From assembly GCA_050084515.1 (NCBI GenBank), contig CM114272.1, forward strand, positions 47,058,001-47,122,000: a stretch of 64,000 nt of DNA. Reading direction: 5' to 3'. Positions 1 through 11,081 of the stretch are shown one piece after another. This DNA comes from Blasia pusilla. Its lineage: Eukaryota; Marchantiophyta; Marchantiopsida; Blasiales. The position numbers and the translations under genes were made by a program. Within the stretch, counting starts at the first letter, position 1, and every line of letters begins with the position of its first letter. Below the pieces are notes generated by a model, which was given only the letters and a program-made list of their open reading frames with translations, searched no databases and had not been told where the DNA came from.

Positions 1-5
1 TTTCT

Positions 6-1139
6 ATGGAGAAGAAGTTTAGGAATGTTAGGGATATAGCTGAGAATACAATTCCAGAAATATGGCGTAGTCAAGCGTGGCAGAGAAGCGTCCGTCAGTC
101 GAGCCATGTGAAGCGGGAGGACGGTTTCGTGGTTCTCGTGACAGGTGCCGCAGGGTTTGTTGGATCGCATGTCTCGCTTGCTTTGAAGAAGCGTGGTGAC
201 GGAGTTGTTGGCCTTGACAACTTCAACAATTACTACGATCCTGCACTGAAGCGAGCTCGACAACAGCTTCTTGATAAGCATGGTGTGTATATAGTCGAAG
301 CAGATCTTAACGATGCCGATCTTCTGAGAGAGTTGTTTGACATGATTCCATTCACGCACGTTATGCATTTAGCAGCCCAGGCGGGTGTTCGATATGCTTT
401 AGAGAATCCTGGCTCTTATGTGCACAGCAACATTGCCGGACTGGTGACTCTTTTGGAGCAATGTAGGAAAGCCAATCCGCAGCCTGCTTTGGTGTGGGCA
501 TCGTCTAGTTCAGTCTACGGTCTGAACACTAAAGTGCCCTTCGCTGAGAGCGATCGAACCGATCAACCAGCAAGTCTCTACGCGGCGACCAAAAAGGCGG
601 GTGAGGAGTTTGTGCACACATACAACCACATCTACGGCCTTTCTGTCACCGGGTTACGATTCTTCACAGTCTATGGACCGTATGGAAGACCAGACATGGC
701 CTACTTTTCGTTTACTCAGAACATTCTTGCGGGTAAGCCTATCACCATTTATCAGGGTCCCAACAAGGTCGATTTGGCACGTGATTTCACATACGTCGAC
801 GACATCGTGAAGGGATGTGTAGCATCTTTAGATACTGCGGAAAAGAGTACTGGTACAGGTGGCAAGAAGAGGGGCCCTGCTCAACTTCGTACTTTCAATC
901 TTGGTAATACATCTCCAGTCACTGTGCCGACCCTGGTGAGCATTTTGGAGAAGCATCTCAAGATAAAAGCTAAGAAACATTTCGTCAAGATGCCACGCAA
1001 CGGCGATGTTCCATTCACTCACGCCAATGTAACCCTTGCTCGTACAGAGCTCGGGTACAATCCCACTACGGATCTTGCAACTGGCCTAAAAAAATTTGTG
1101 AAATGGTATCAGAATTACTACGAGGTGAGCACCATGTAG
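6..1139 (+). CDS. GAE: UDP-glucuronate 4-epimerase (GAE), copy 1, probably cut at the 5' end by the window edge
   Basis: Extended short-chain dehydrogenase/epimerase that interconverts UDP-glucuronate and UDP-galacturonate, the pectin precursor, in the Golgi. Of 377 visible residues, the Rossmann motif is TGAAGFVG (G47, G50, G53), the SSSS segment lies at 166-169, and the catalytic pair is Y192/K196 (YAATK). Canonical family stretches DNFNNYYD, AAQAGVRYA and RFFTVYGP are all present. The usual N-terminal membrane anchor is absent: the sister gene at 4738 has about 50 more residues before the aligned region, and this frame is open to base 1. The ATG at 6 is therefore probably internal and the true start outside the window. 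There is no intron, as is normal for land-plant GAE genes. An AATAAA-like site at about 1947 could be the polyadenylation signal. Family call is near certain. Confidence 0.95.
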   Translation: MEKKFRNVRDIAENTIPEIWRSQAWQRSVRQSSHVKREDGFVVLVTGAAGFVGSHVSLALKKRGDGVVGLDNFNNYYDPALKRARQQLLDKHGVYIVEADLNDADLLRELFDMIPFTHVMHLAAQAGVRYALENPGSYVHSNIAGLVTLLEQCRKANPQPALVWASSSSVYGLNTKVPFAESDRTDQPASLYAATKKAGEEFVHTYNHIYGLSVTGLRFFTVYGPYGRPDMAYFSFTQNILAGKPITIYQGPNKVDLARDFTYVDDIVKGCVASLDTAEKSTGTGGKKRGPAQLRTFNLGNTSPVTVPTLVSILEKHLKIKAKKHFVKMPRNGDVPFTHANVTLARTELGYNPTTDLATGLKKFVKWYQNYYEVSTM

Positions 1140-4100
1140 GTATGGTGTTAGCTCAAGGTGTGACTTTCACATGTTTGGACTCGCACGGGAGTAAGTTCTC
1201 GACGTGGTGTAGTTTGCATCTGTGGACATATCAATTGGGATCTTCTGTGCTGCATTTATTCTTTAGATTCAATAGCTATAGTGCCCCATGAGGTAGGCCT
1301 CACTGTGAAGCTAATGACTATATGGGAAAGGAAGGGCATGTAAATTGTGTGCGTAAAGAATTGATCAGGCTCTCACTCTGAGAGCTTGCCCGTTTCACAT
1401 CCTTTCTGGAAGTTTCGACGGGCTGTCGGAAATTGCGCGAGCCCCAAGCATTACAGCGTGAAGGAAAATACGCCTGAGTTTGAACAGATTCCTAGCGTTC
1501 ATGAAGCTACGGATTACTTTTTAGTGAAGGAGCTGACAGTCGCATCTCTTGTACATTATTTGCCTTAAGGACCATTGGAGATCGAATAAGTTTCGACTCA
1601 GGTTTTGAGAGGAAGGCTTGTTTGGAGCGGCCTCAGATAGCTGCCTCCTGCGAGATTGTTTGATACTTTCATATGCTGTGCTCCTCACTTGCCAATTTTG
1701 GAATGTGCAATGAGTGATGGAACTCAATTTGTTTCTCTCCCGAGTGTTGCTTGGTCGTGATCCCACTTCGCGATGTCTGTTTTCGTTCAAGCCTTTCATT
1801 AACAGGTCTTTCTGTAATTTCTTTCTACGCAACCTAATCCTGATGCCACAGCAAAAATCGACTTCCGGTCCTGATTTGAAGTTTTCTAAAGTCTGAAACG
1901 TCGTTAATTTGTACTGGACTGTTGCAAGGCTGACATGAAATCTTGGAATAAAAAGAACTATATCCCATCTTCCATTTCGCTACTCATTCGTGTCTTGGCA
2001 TGTTTAAACACCAGGAAAGCCCTTGGAGGACAAGTGTCCAAAGGAGGAGGGATTTCTAAACCCATCCTCCTCTACTAACATAGATGCAGTACCCACGTAA
2101 CGTAACAACTTTAAACTCGGAAAAACGTCGTTGCACAGACTTCGAACCTACCTGGCACCCTCTCGAAAGATGGCGCCAAGGAGAGAATGAGTAAAGGATG
2201 GCGCCAAGGAGAATAAGTAAAGGCCATCGATAGTCTAGGCTCGCAGTTTTGTGTAAAGTCTCTTGTTTCTGCAAAGTTCTTTTCCTTAGGTACGGTTCCC
2301 GTCTGCACAGGCAGCTTGAGCAAACAACTTTGTTTATGCATCCAGTCCCCCACTGCTGAGACACGGCGGTCGAGTAACGCCGACTTTCGAATGAGAAGGA
2401 AAAGGTGGCTTCTCCGAGTAGGCGAGTAACCTTCTCCACCCCTGGCCTACAAGAGTTTCCGGAGGAGATGAGAAGGTTCTGATGATAATGCAGGTATTTC
2501 CATAACAGGGCCTCGAACATAACATCGTTGCTTCCTAGAACGATCAAACGCCAGATTTCATTATTTGCCAGTGTTCCTCCAGTTGTGAAACACTACTGTA
2601 AATCCCAACAAACACATGACTACATCTCATGGAATATTTGATGAATTCTTTCATTTTCTTTTGTTTCTTCAGTCGTCAAATATCATTAAAAATTTCAGGA
2701 AACAAACGACTCCATCCAAAGGAATCCATGGTCTTAAGAGTCGGCCCTAGCAAATCCTATCGAACAAATACCTGGACGGTATGTCGCCGTTCGGATCTGC
2801 TTGGTAGAGTTTCACTTTCATTCCAACGCTTCCTCCTCTAAGTCGTCCAACCTAGTGCCAGCTGGCTCGAGGCACGCAAGTAGTGTCGTTCGCACGATAG
2901 TTCTTCACCGGATTGGACAGGGGTAATAGTGAAAAGACATCGTCATTAGCACTCGAGGCACCAACCGCGTACTGCGCGTCGAGACGCCTGCGATGAAGTT
3001 TTCGCTGCAGTCGTGAATCATGAAAGTTTGTCGTCATGGCATGCCCTGCACATTCCTCGCAGGCACGTTGAGTCATTGCAGGATCATGGTATGAGTTTGA
3101 AACTTAGCACCGTGTTGTCAACTCTAGTCATGGTGCAGTTGGACTAGGTCGCTACGAGGCATACCGCATCACACTTCTGCTGTCGCACTCATCACAGTCG
3201 AAATTTGTGTAATCAGAGAATTTTCGATCGAAAATAGCAGTACAGTGTATTCCAGGCTGAAACCTGGTGCCATGCCTTCCGGTAAATGTTCAACCCAACT
3301 TGTGTGTACTACGGACAGACATTCCGTGTGCATGATGGAGGACGATGGGCTGTATCGGCCAAGAGCAGTTTATTGAAGTACTGGACCATGACTTGAAAGA
3401 GTATATCCGTGGCTGTGTACCCCAATTGTGCCAGCTCAGGTGTTGGGTGTTGCTGGCACGTCCAGTGAGGACTCTAACTTGGTTGGTTTTCCGTTCTCCA
3501 CAACTGCCTGTTGTCACCAACTCAGTGCCCTTTCATTTTTCGAACTCTTGTCCTCTGCAAGGAAAGTCCAACCTCTGAGATTACTCGAAATTGATTTAAA
3601 ATAATTAATTATCATTTTAAGAGGTAATTTAAACTCGTATATGGCTGATGAGAGAAACCTGGTGATGCTCGACGAGATGGGTCTTCAGTAGCCGAGGAGT
3701 GAAGATACTAGTTCGATGGACAGGTCGCATGAGAGAAACCATCCGCCAAAGCAACGAGTGAGAGTGAAAGAGTTTAGCTTCCAAACGATCCCACACCTGG
3801 CCAGCCCAAAGGAGCGGCGGGAGAACATGGAGGTAAAACCATGAACTTCACTTCTGTAGCTTCTTCGTCGTCAATTGGCGTATCCCAGATGGAATGTAGG
3901 CCCTTGGGAACTGTTGGGCTTTTGCTTACCTTGACAGCCCGGCCTGCAAATTGTAGTCACTTCCCTCAGAGGACGGACGGCACTGTTGGAGGAAAAGGTT
4001 AGCCACGAGCGTTATCTCTTTGCTGTCGGGGGACTTCGACTGGATTCACCATTGCTTACCTGTTCGCGGCTGACGTACGAGGAAGAACTATAATGGGCAA

Positions 4101-4737
4101 GATTGGGAGAAATGGAAAGTGTCCGGGTCGTCATTTGCCGTAAAGAAGTTGGAAGATCTCTTGCCCTCTCTCACTGTTCGGATCGGCCCGAGATCGCTTT
4201 CAAGCCTGATCCGGGGTAGAATTTGAAATCATGTGTAATGGAGGCTGAGATGCGCTCCTTTCATCAGGACCTCACCAATTGATGATTTCCTTCACGGCTT
4301 CAGAAATTCAAGTCCTCTCTCACATTTCACCACCTGCGTCCGGGTGCTTTAGTTTCAATTGATTGATAGGCGCTACCTTTGCTATTCAGTAGGGGAGGCC
4401 GGAGCTGTGCTTGCTCGTCTATCACAGGCTTTGCGGAATTGCTTCCCATGGATATAACATTCTCGATAGTTAGCGGTAGGGTTTGTTTTCTGTCCAGCAA
4501 TGAGGCAGGCCGGCCGTGCCCCAGACGCGATGGGAACTGTTTGGAGACTCCGGTCACAGTGGTCACGAGGATACAGAAGTGACAGACTGACTTATTGATG
4601 TCGGAACCGTCGACGGTTTTGGGATTAGTGTCGCGACCATCGCCCCACTTCTGCACAACGCACTCACTACTCGACGACCACTACTACTCGCTCTTCCATC
4701 TTTCCCCGAGCATTCGACACATCAATCAATCGCAGGC
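1140..4737. other. Intergenic region between the GAE genes
   Basis: No coding region is recognisable on either strand; the short open frames have no family motifs and mostly lack ATG starts. The left part (to about 1960, AATAAAA at 1947-1953) probably holds the 3' UTR of copy 1. An imperfect hairpin of GGAGGAGGG and CCCATCCTCC lies at about 2043-2074. The last 100 bases before 4738 are pyrimidine-rich (CACTACTCGACGACC type) and look like the 5' leader of copy 2. The promoter of copy 2 should lie here, but I cannot place a TATA box. Confidence 0.6.
2169..2222. repeat. Tandem duplication, 28/26 bp
   Basis: Two adjacent copies of GATGGCGCCAAGGAGA followed by an AATGAGTAAAG-like tail (2169-2196 and 2197-2222). 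The second copy lacks two bases. No function is evident. Confidence 0.8.
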
Positions 4738-6027
4738 ATGGTCTTCCAAATTGAGAGTGTCCTACAACAGGTTCGTCTCCCAGGGAACGAAGAATGCTTT
4801 TTCTACTTCCTAATTTTCACTCTCGGCGCAACACTCGTCCTTCTCCTGGCATGTGGATTGCCTCTGCTTCTTCGCGACGATTCTTCAGGGGACAGGAGTT
4901 GCGGAGAAACTAGACAGGAGCTTGCAGAATCGGTTCCAGGCGTATGGAAGAATCTAGAGTGGCAAAGCAGCGTGCACCAATCCTGCCAAGTGAAACGGGA
5001 AGGAGGGTTGGTTGTACTTGTGACAGGAGCCGCAGGGTTTATGGGGTTGCACGTATGCCTGGCGTTGAGAGCAAGAGGGGATGGAGTCGTAGGACTCGAT
5101 AATTTCAACAGCTATTTTGATTTCAAACTAAAGCGACAGCGCCAGACGCTTCTCTGTAAGCACGGAGTGTTCGTAATCAACGGAGACATAAACGATGCTA
5201 TGCTGCTTAGGAAGCTGTTTGATATGGTGCCCTTCACCCACGTAATGCATCTGGCAGCACAACCGGGTATCCGTTATGCCTCTGAAAATCCAGGTGCGTA
5301 TGTGCACAGCAACATTGCAGGGCTGGTGACACTTTTGGAGGCGTGCAGAAAAGCCAATCCCCAGCCAGCTCTGGTTTGGGCGTCGTCCAGTTCGGTTTAC
5401 GGTCTCAACACCAAGGTGCCGTACTCAGAGTCGGATCGATCTGATCATCCAGCAACTCTTTACGCTGCATCCAAAAAGGCTGGCGAGGGTTTCGTGCACA
5501 TCTACAATCACTCCTACGGGCTGTCTACCACGACTTTACGGTTGGGCACAGTGTATGGACCTTGGGGACGACCAGACATGGCGTATTGGATTTTCACTCG
5601 AGACATTCTGCAAGGGAAGGAAATCACCATTTACGAGGGGCCTAACAGAGCAGATCTGGCTCGAGATTGGACATATATTGATGATGTTGTGGAGGGCTGT
5701 TTAGCTGCCTTGGAAACTGCAGAAAAGAGCACTGGCAGTGGTGGCACAAAGACAGGCCCTGCTCAGTGTCGCACTTACAATCTAGGTTGCAAAGAGCCTG
5801 TCACATTACGGAGACTCCTGACCATCTTGGAACGTCAACTCCAAATGAAAGCAAAGATTCGAATTGTAGGGCTCCCTCCGAATTCAGATTCGCCCTTTAT
5901 GTATGCAAGCGTGAGCCTAGCAAGGGCTGAACTTGGTTACAATCCGACCACGGATCCGGAGGTGGGCCTCAAGAAGTTTGTGGATTGGTATCGGGAATTT
6001 TACGCTCTAGCAGGATCTGTTTCTTGA
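4738..6027 (+). CDS. GAE: UDP-glucuronate 4-epimerase (GAE), copy 2, full length and divergent
   Basis: 429 residues, the usual length for plant GAE proteins. Residues about 20-45 form one hydrophobic segment (type II Golgi anchor), followed by a short stem and the epimerase domain. The Rossmann motif is TGAAGFMG (G97, G100, G103), the SSSS segment is at 216-219, and the catalytic pair is Y242/K246 (YAASK). The ATG at 4738 has a good context (GGCATGG), and the frame gives exactly the expected anchor. Compared with copy 1, several normally invariant positions differ: RFFTVYGP is RLGTVYGP, GFVGSH is GFMGLH, AAQAGVRYA is AAQPGIRYA, and FNNYYD is FNSYFD. The catalytic residues are kept, so it is probably active, perhaps with altered kinetics or substrate. 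Tandem duplication with copy 1 is the simplest origin. Confidence 0.96.
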   Translation: MVFQIESVLQQVRLPGNEECFFYFLIFTLGATLVLLLACGLPLLLRDDSSGDRSCGETRQELAESVPGVWKNLEWQSSVHQSCQVKREGGLVVLVTGAAGFMGLHVCLALRARGDGVVGLDNFNSYFDFKLKRQRQTLLCKHGVFVINGDINDAMLLRKLFDMVPFTHVMHLAAQPGIRYASENPGAYVHSNIAGLVTLLEACRKANPQPALVWASSSSVYGLNTKVPYSESDRSDHPATLYAASKKAGEGFVHIYNHSYGLSTTTLRLGTVYGPWGRPDMAYWIFTRDILQGKEITIYEGPNRADLARDWTYIDDVVEGCLAALETAEKSTGSGGTKTGPAQCRTYNLGCKEPVTLRRLLTILERQLQMKAKIRIVGLPPNSDSPFMYASVSLARAELGYNPTTDPEVGLKKFVDWYREFYALAGSVS

Positions 6028-8697
6028 CACCACCACGAGCACTTTCTGGATTTGAAGCGTTTTGAAGCTGTCAAGTGGGTGGTCAACTCTTACTTCGGCT
6101 GCAACTTTTATGGGTTAGAGGTTTCGGACCTCAAACCTGCTTTTTCGACCCGAAGAAACGACTAGGAATGACATCGGTGGTGGTAAAAAATGGAAGGAAG
6201 GGTGATGTATAGATAAGCTGATGTTAATGTTCTTATCAGTGCTCATGAAGGTTCCAGGCCACAGAGTCCGGGGAACCTACATACGGACTGATGCTATAGA
6301 TCCTGGTTTGTTCATTGGATTACCTCCTGCGAAGATCTTCCTGTTGTACCTGTTCCTGTTGTTGGTAGATCTTTCGTGTTTTGTGTCAGGCACTGCCACG
6401 GTTTTACGTGGTGGTCAACGAGTTTCGTAGCCAAATCCGTCGGATTCTGCCTCACCTCGTTGCACCTTTGATGAAATTATCGTCTGTATGTACATATGCT
6501 TTTCAGCTGGAAGATGGGAAATGAAAAAGAATCCTGATACACTTCGTTAAGTTCATAAGAGCGGAACTGCTGTGGGTGAGCTTCAAATGCACTAATGAGA
6601 TGTCATCTTGTTACAATTTCCGTCACCAGTGGCAACCTGGCCGTAGTCAGATGTACATCAGCCGTAAATAAGTATCTCTTGATTGTGAAAGAGTGATAAT
6701 GAGTTTGGCTTCCTCCATTGTGGCGACTTAACTTGAAAGAGTTGCTCTTGAGAAAGAGGTGGGAATCTACTACCAAGTCGCGTCCTGTTAGAAACCGGTG
6801 CACCTCGCAGGGTGTTGGACTGAAAAGACTACCTCCACTTGTTCTAGTCCTGGAATCAGAAAGGTGTCTGATTCGGTTGGCGTTGTTGATTACCAACTGC
6901 ATCTACACTCCTATGTTTCGTTGGCTTTGAACAGTTCGCCAAGCCCTACCGTCTGGTTAATATTCTATTTGTGGAATTTGTCAGAGGCGAGTTATCGAAC
7001 AAAATCTTATCATTTTAGAACCGATCACTCTTCGAATGCAGATGCTCGTAGCTCCATGGGCTAGTTAACGAAAACTTCGAAGTTCCATATGTGCACCATT
7101 CGCTCAGAAAGGCTTGAGTACATTTACCAGCTCAAGTAGCGCGCGCAACCAGAATAGCCACTGACAGAAGTGTAAAGGTAATCGCTTGTTTTGCAGCACG
7201 GGTGTTAAGTCGCACGCACACGCGATATTCCCTAGAGTTTACGATCAATGTACGAAAAGAGATTCAACGACCATGCTCGCGACATCTTCTATGGTGACTC
7301 TCAGTGTTTTTTGGTTATAAGGACAGCCATACTCAAGGCGCACTCGCGGTCCTGAAAGTGGTTTCAATCAAGGGTTTTCCCCTAGCGTGATTTCGGATAT
7401 AGGACCGACTTCACAGCCTCCTGGTTAGATTTTTTTCTGAATCTTTGTGGGCGGAGCGTCGAGGATTGAACGAGTACCGGCACGAAAATACACTTTGGAT
7501 GGTCAAAACTTCACATCCGACTCAACTTTGAGAAGAGTTTCCCGCTCACGATGTCCAGAATGCTCCGCAGACGCCCACGTATGTGAGTCGACCCTAAGTG
7601 ATTGCTGCGAGCCGCCCGGTAATTGGCCTCTCTCGTTCTCCAGATCGACGATCGTTGTTTGTCTCGAATGTGAATGTGGTTTCCATATCGCGTTTCTAAA
7701 CGAACGGACAAAAGTTCGTCCTTCAAAGACACGTCACTTCGTCGGTTTACTCCACATCCAATGCAAGACCCTGCCACCCTGGTCCCGTTTCCGTAGCCTC
7801 CTCCAGATTGCTGTCTTCTTTGCAGCCATAGATGATTCCTCGCATATGGAAGACGAATTGGGGATCACACCTGCCACCTTTGTCCTCGTTGATAGTTCTA
7901 TCGAAGACTCCGCGATGAACCAGGGTTTCCGAATGGTGAGCGTGTATACAAATTACGCAACCACATACAACATTTGACTCCATGCCACGAAGTATTTGTA
8001 AACAATACGATGTAGTTTAGCCCACCTATCATCTCGTAGGTGGCCGGCAAATTTGCGGCATCTTTGCAATTGCTCCACTTTATTATTATAATAAATTTTA
8101 AAAGAAGGGGAAGGAGTGAAGAAATGAATATTGAAATCAAAAAAGAAAATGAAGACAAGTCAACACAAATATCAATTCAACAAATTACACAATTAAAAAT
8201 TGAAAAAATGACAAGAGAAATAGTAATTGGTCATGTGTGAATGGATGACAAGGTGAGCGACCCTCAACCACTATCATTCAACGTATGAACACCAAAGCTT
8301 GTGCATGAGGCCACGAAGTGGTGAAACCAATATGCGGCCCCTAGTTTTGAGTTTTTTAATTTAAAACCGTAAGTTTATTCACTCTGAAGGTTAGAGAAGA
8401 TTGATATAGTGATTGAACAACATGACTAATCGGATGCGGAGTAACACACGGACAAGAATAATGAGAGCATTAATGCTAACATGGAATCTATTCACATCCA
8501 TCCGTTCAAAAATTCATATCCGGATGTCAAAAATTATGTAGAGTATCTTGAGTTTTGCGGCCTTTGCGCTCGGAGTCAAGTATTGTAGGGGCCGTAACTA
8601 GGTACTGATTACGTAGAGAGAATGTTGTAGAGTCCGATTGCTACTTCTCCTAGCTTTGCATTGAAGCCATTCCGACCTTGAGCTTTGTAAGCGGAAG
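6028..8697. other. Non-coding stretch after GAE copy 2
   Basis: No recognised gene. The longest open frame, 7447-7977 (plus, about 176 codons), has a cysteine-rich patch (RCPECSADAHVC) but no known domain, a non-ATG start and a strong antisense frame, so I do not call it. 8060-8240 is AT-rich and purine-biased (AAAAGAAAATGAAGAC type). 8240-8697 is AT-rich and featureless up to the repeat beginning at 8698. Confidence 0.55.
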
Positions 8698-9324
8698 TGT
8701 CGTGCGCACACACATCGCTACACAACATACATCGTTGTCATCGAACACACATATAAACACGCACGATCCCATGCTAACTCATGGCATCCAAACAATGAGA
8801 TAAGAAGTACCTAAGTATCTTCAATAAAATAAGATCCAATCTCTCTCACAACACCATAGTTCTCACATGTGTGCACTCTCACATGTCTCTCTTAATGTCA
8901 AACCAAACCCACTCTCCTAATGAGAGGCTTGGGTTACATACGCAAGGCAAGCAAGACCATAGCTCCGCAGCCTCATGCCAAGAGGTTCAACAAAGAGAGA
9001 CGGAGCTCTCAAGCTCTCTCCATGGTAACCTATGCTCCCAAGTCACCTCCTTGGCTCTTGACCTGATGTAGGAGATTAAGGGCTACTTACCAAAAATAGA
9101 AATACGATCATATGCTCAAAATGGTACTTTAAATACGTTGAATGATACGATCATATGCTCAAAATGGTACAATCTATCCTAAAAGACGTGACAGCTATCG
9201 TGCGCATACACATCGCTACACAACATACATCGCTGTCACCAAACACACACATAAACACACACGATCCCATGCTAACTCATGGCATAAAAAAAAGAAGACA
9301 AAAAGTACCAAAATATCTCCAATC
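8698..9324. repeat. Terminal repeat of family A: blocks beta-gamma-beta
   Basis: Block beta (about 128 bp, starting TGTCGTGCGCACAC and ending near ATCTTCAAT) lies at 8698-8824 and again at 9196-9324, flanking block gamma (8825-9193, ending GACGTGACA). The same arrangement occurs at 43533-44305 next to A3. The unit 8698-9193 starts with TGTC and ends with GACA, as expected of an LTR. Gamma here is shorter than in the 42.8-44.2 kb copies through an internal deletion. The inner edge meets a G-rich tract on the minus strand (CTAGGGGGCC, 9325-9335) that could be the polypurine tract. Confidence 0.75.
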
Positions 9325-9527
9325 GGCCCCCTAGGTGGTGGTTAGGTCCCTCTAACTTCAAATAGCCATCTATCCCTATCTACCATGACATACATCTCTC
9401 GGACACTAAGAGCAAGAAGGCCGGGTGCTCATGTGGCCCCATCGTTAGTCGCCTTTTTGTCATCCATATCACAGATACAAGTCGGAATGTAGAACTACCT
9501 ACTCTATGTATATCTGGAACACATCCA

Positions 9528-9830
9528 TCATCCATGAGGAACCCTAGTGAGAGGTGGCGTCAAACATGCCATATGCCATCCTCTCAAACACCCATCATAG
9601 ACTAGCATAGTGGCTACACCACGGGCGGAACCACATAACATACACGACAAGCCTATAGGAACTATTGCTAAGCTCGGATCAAATCTACCGTCAATGTTCG
9701 GAAGATGACATGACGCACAGTTACGCACATGGTCCTTCCAAACCATACCATCGCGTCCCTCCAATAAGAGAACACCGGATGGCAAAACCTCACGCACTCT
9801 CAAGATGGTGAGCCCTGCAGTCACATCCAA
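9528..9830 (-). pseudogene. PHD finger at the end of the family A pol, copy A1
   Basis: This follows the integrase C-terminus in the element. After a segment resembling the integrase C-terminal beta-barrel (ILRVREV, GVLLLEGRDG, CASCHLP) comes a PHD-type zinc finger: CMLC, then LVYDGC, GWH, AC, PPLTRVP. Compared with copy A3, the third zinc cysteine is Tyr (YDGC), a stop codon falls just before the terminal WMC, and the last cysteine position is Tyr. This copy is therefore dead. PHD fingers generally read histone H3 tails; in this position it would correspond to the chromodomain of chromoviruses. Confidence 0.8.
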
Positions 9831-9848
9831 CGTCGTGGGTACCGTCTG

Positions 9849-11081
9849 CTACAAGTAGACATAGTCTCCCTGATGAAACCTATGGATAGTAGGTCGATAA
9901 CCACCTCCCCGAATAGTCACATACCTCAACGTATCCCGATGTTGCGCAATCGCCAAGTTCTCAAATACCATGGGCATCACTCTCTGAAACAACTCAGCCC
10001 TCTGAGAACATGCTCGCATCCATACATCAAGGTCCTCAAGGTTCAACACCTCACCAACATCTCGACGAATAGTCGCAGGTAAATCTGGCTCTCGGCCATA
10101 AAGCAACAAGTACGGTGAGAAAGACGCTAAGGATGCATGCCTGCTGAATCTGTATCTTATTGCCAACCATGGCAACTAAAGGTCCCAATCTCCTAGGTGA
10201 CCTCTCTGCAAGCCATACTTGCGGAGGCCTCTCTTCACCGTCTGCACAACTCGCTTTGCTAGTCCATCCGCCTCAGGATGATCTCGCGAAGTAGTGCGGT
10301 GGTGGATCAGTGCCTAATCACACAAGGCTTGAAACTCCCCGTAGAACTATGTACCCTGGTCTGTCAACACCTCAGCTGGTGGGCCGTAATGACTCAACAC
10401 TCAATCTAGAAAGGCATACGCTACTCCCTCACTCGCTTTGTCAGGAAATGCAACCAACTCTATCCACTTCGAGAAGTGGTCGACCATCACCAACACATAA
10501 CGACTATGGCGCTCCGTCAAAGGTAAAGGTCCTGCAAAATCCAAACTCCATTTATAACCTAGACCCATGATCGGAAGAGGATGCAATTGTGTAGTCACAG
10601 CATTGAACGATGTTTGAACTCGATCACACACCATGCATCTAGCAACAAATTGCTGAATGTCAGTCTGCATGCCTCGCCACCAATACTGAATCTGGAGCAA
10701 GTTGTACATCCGCTTCACTCCAAAATGACCCAACTCCTCATGGGCATGACGCACCAAACGTGCTCTCTGCAAAGGACGAGGCACTACACGCACTCTACCA
10801 TCCCCCCACACTCGCAACACGTGTGTGCCGTCCCACCGGAATCGTCTGGCTCGCTGTAGGATCCAATCCCGCTCTCTAGCACCCATTGTGCTCGCAACGC
10901 TGCCAATACGCAGGTACTCCAAGACCACTCCATCGTCGTGAATGTCTCGGCCACCTGTTGTCTCCTCACCGGCCTCTGGATGTAAGGACTCTCCATCAGA
11001 CCTCGCCATCGAAGTCTCCCCAATCTGGCTCTCCATAGCCAACAAGCCCAAATAGGCTAACGCATGCCATCCTGGCACCAA
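9849..11081 (-). pseudogene. Integrase of family A, copy A1
   Basis: On the minus strand, the zinc-binding part (HAHEELGHFG ... CMVC, HHCC) is followed by the catalytic core with WSLDFAGP (first Asp), VLTDQG (second Asp) and DHPEADGLAKRVVQ. The catalytic Glu of the third motif is Lys here, while A3 keeps AERVVQ. The C-terminal part (PYLLLYGREPDLP, FHQGDYVYL) is at 10175-9849. At least two stop codons (after FLD and after DQGT) and a frame change break it. The role would be insertion of the cDNA into the host genome. Confidence 0.88.

Noticed and set aside
4803-5108. Minus-strand frame opposite GAE copy 2
   Set aside because: Antisense shadow of a well-conserved coding region.
7447-7977. Cysteine-containing plus-strand frame of about 176 codons
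   Set aside because: No known domain, no ATG start, competing antisense frame; chance opening is likely.
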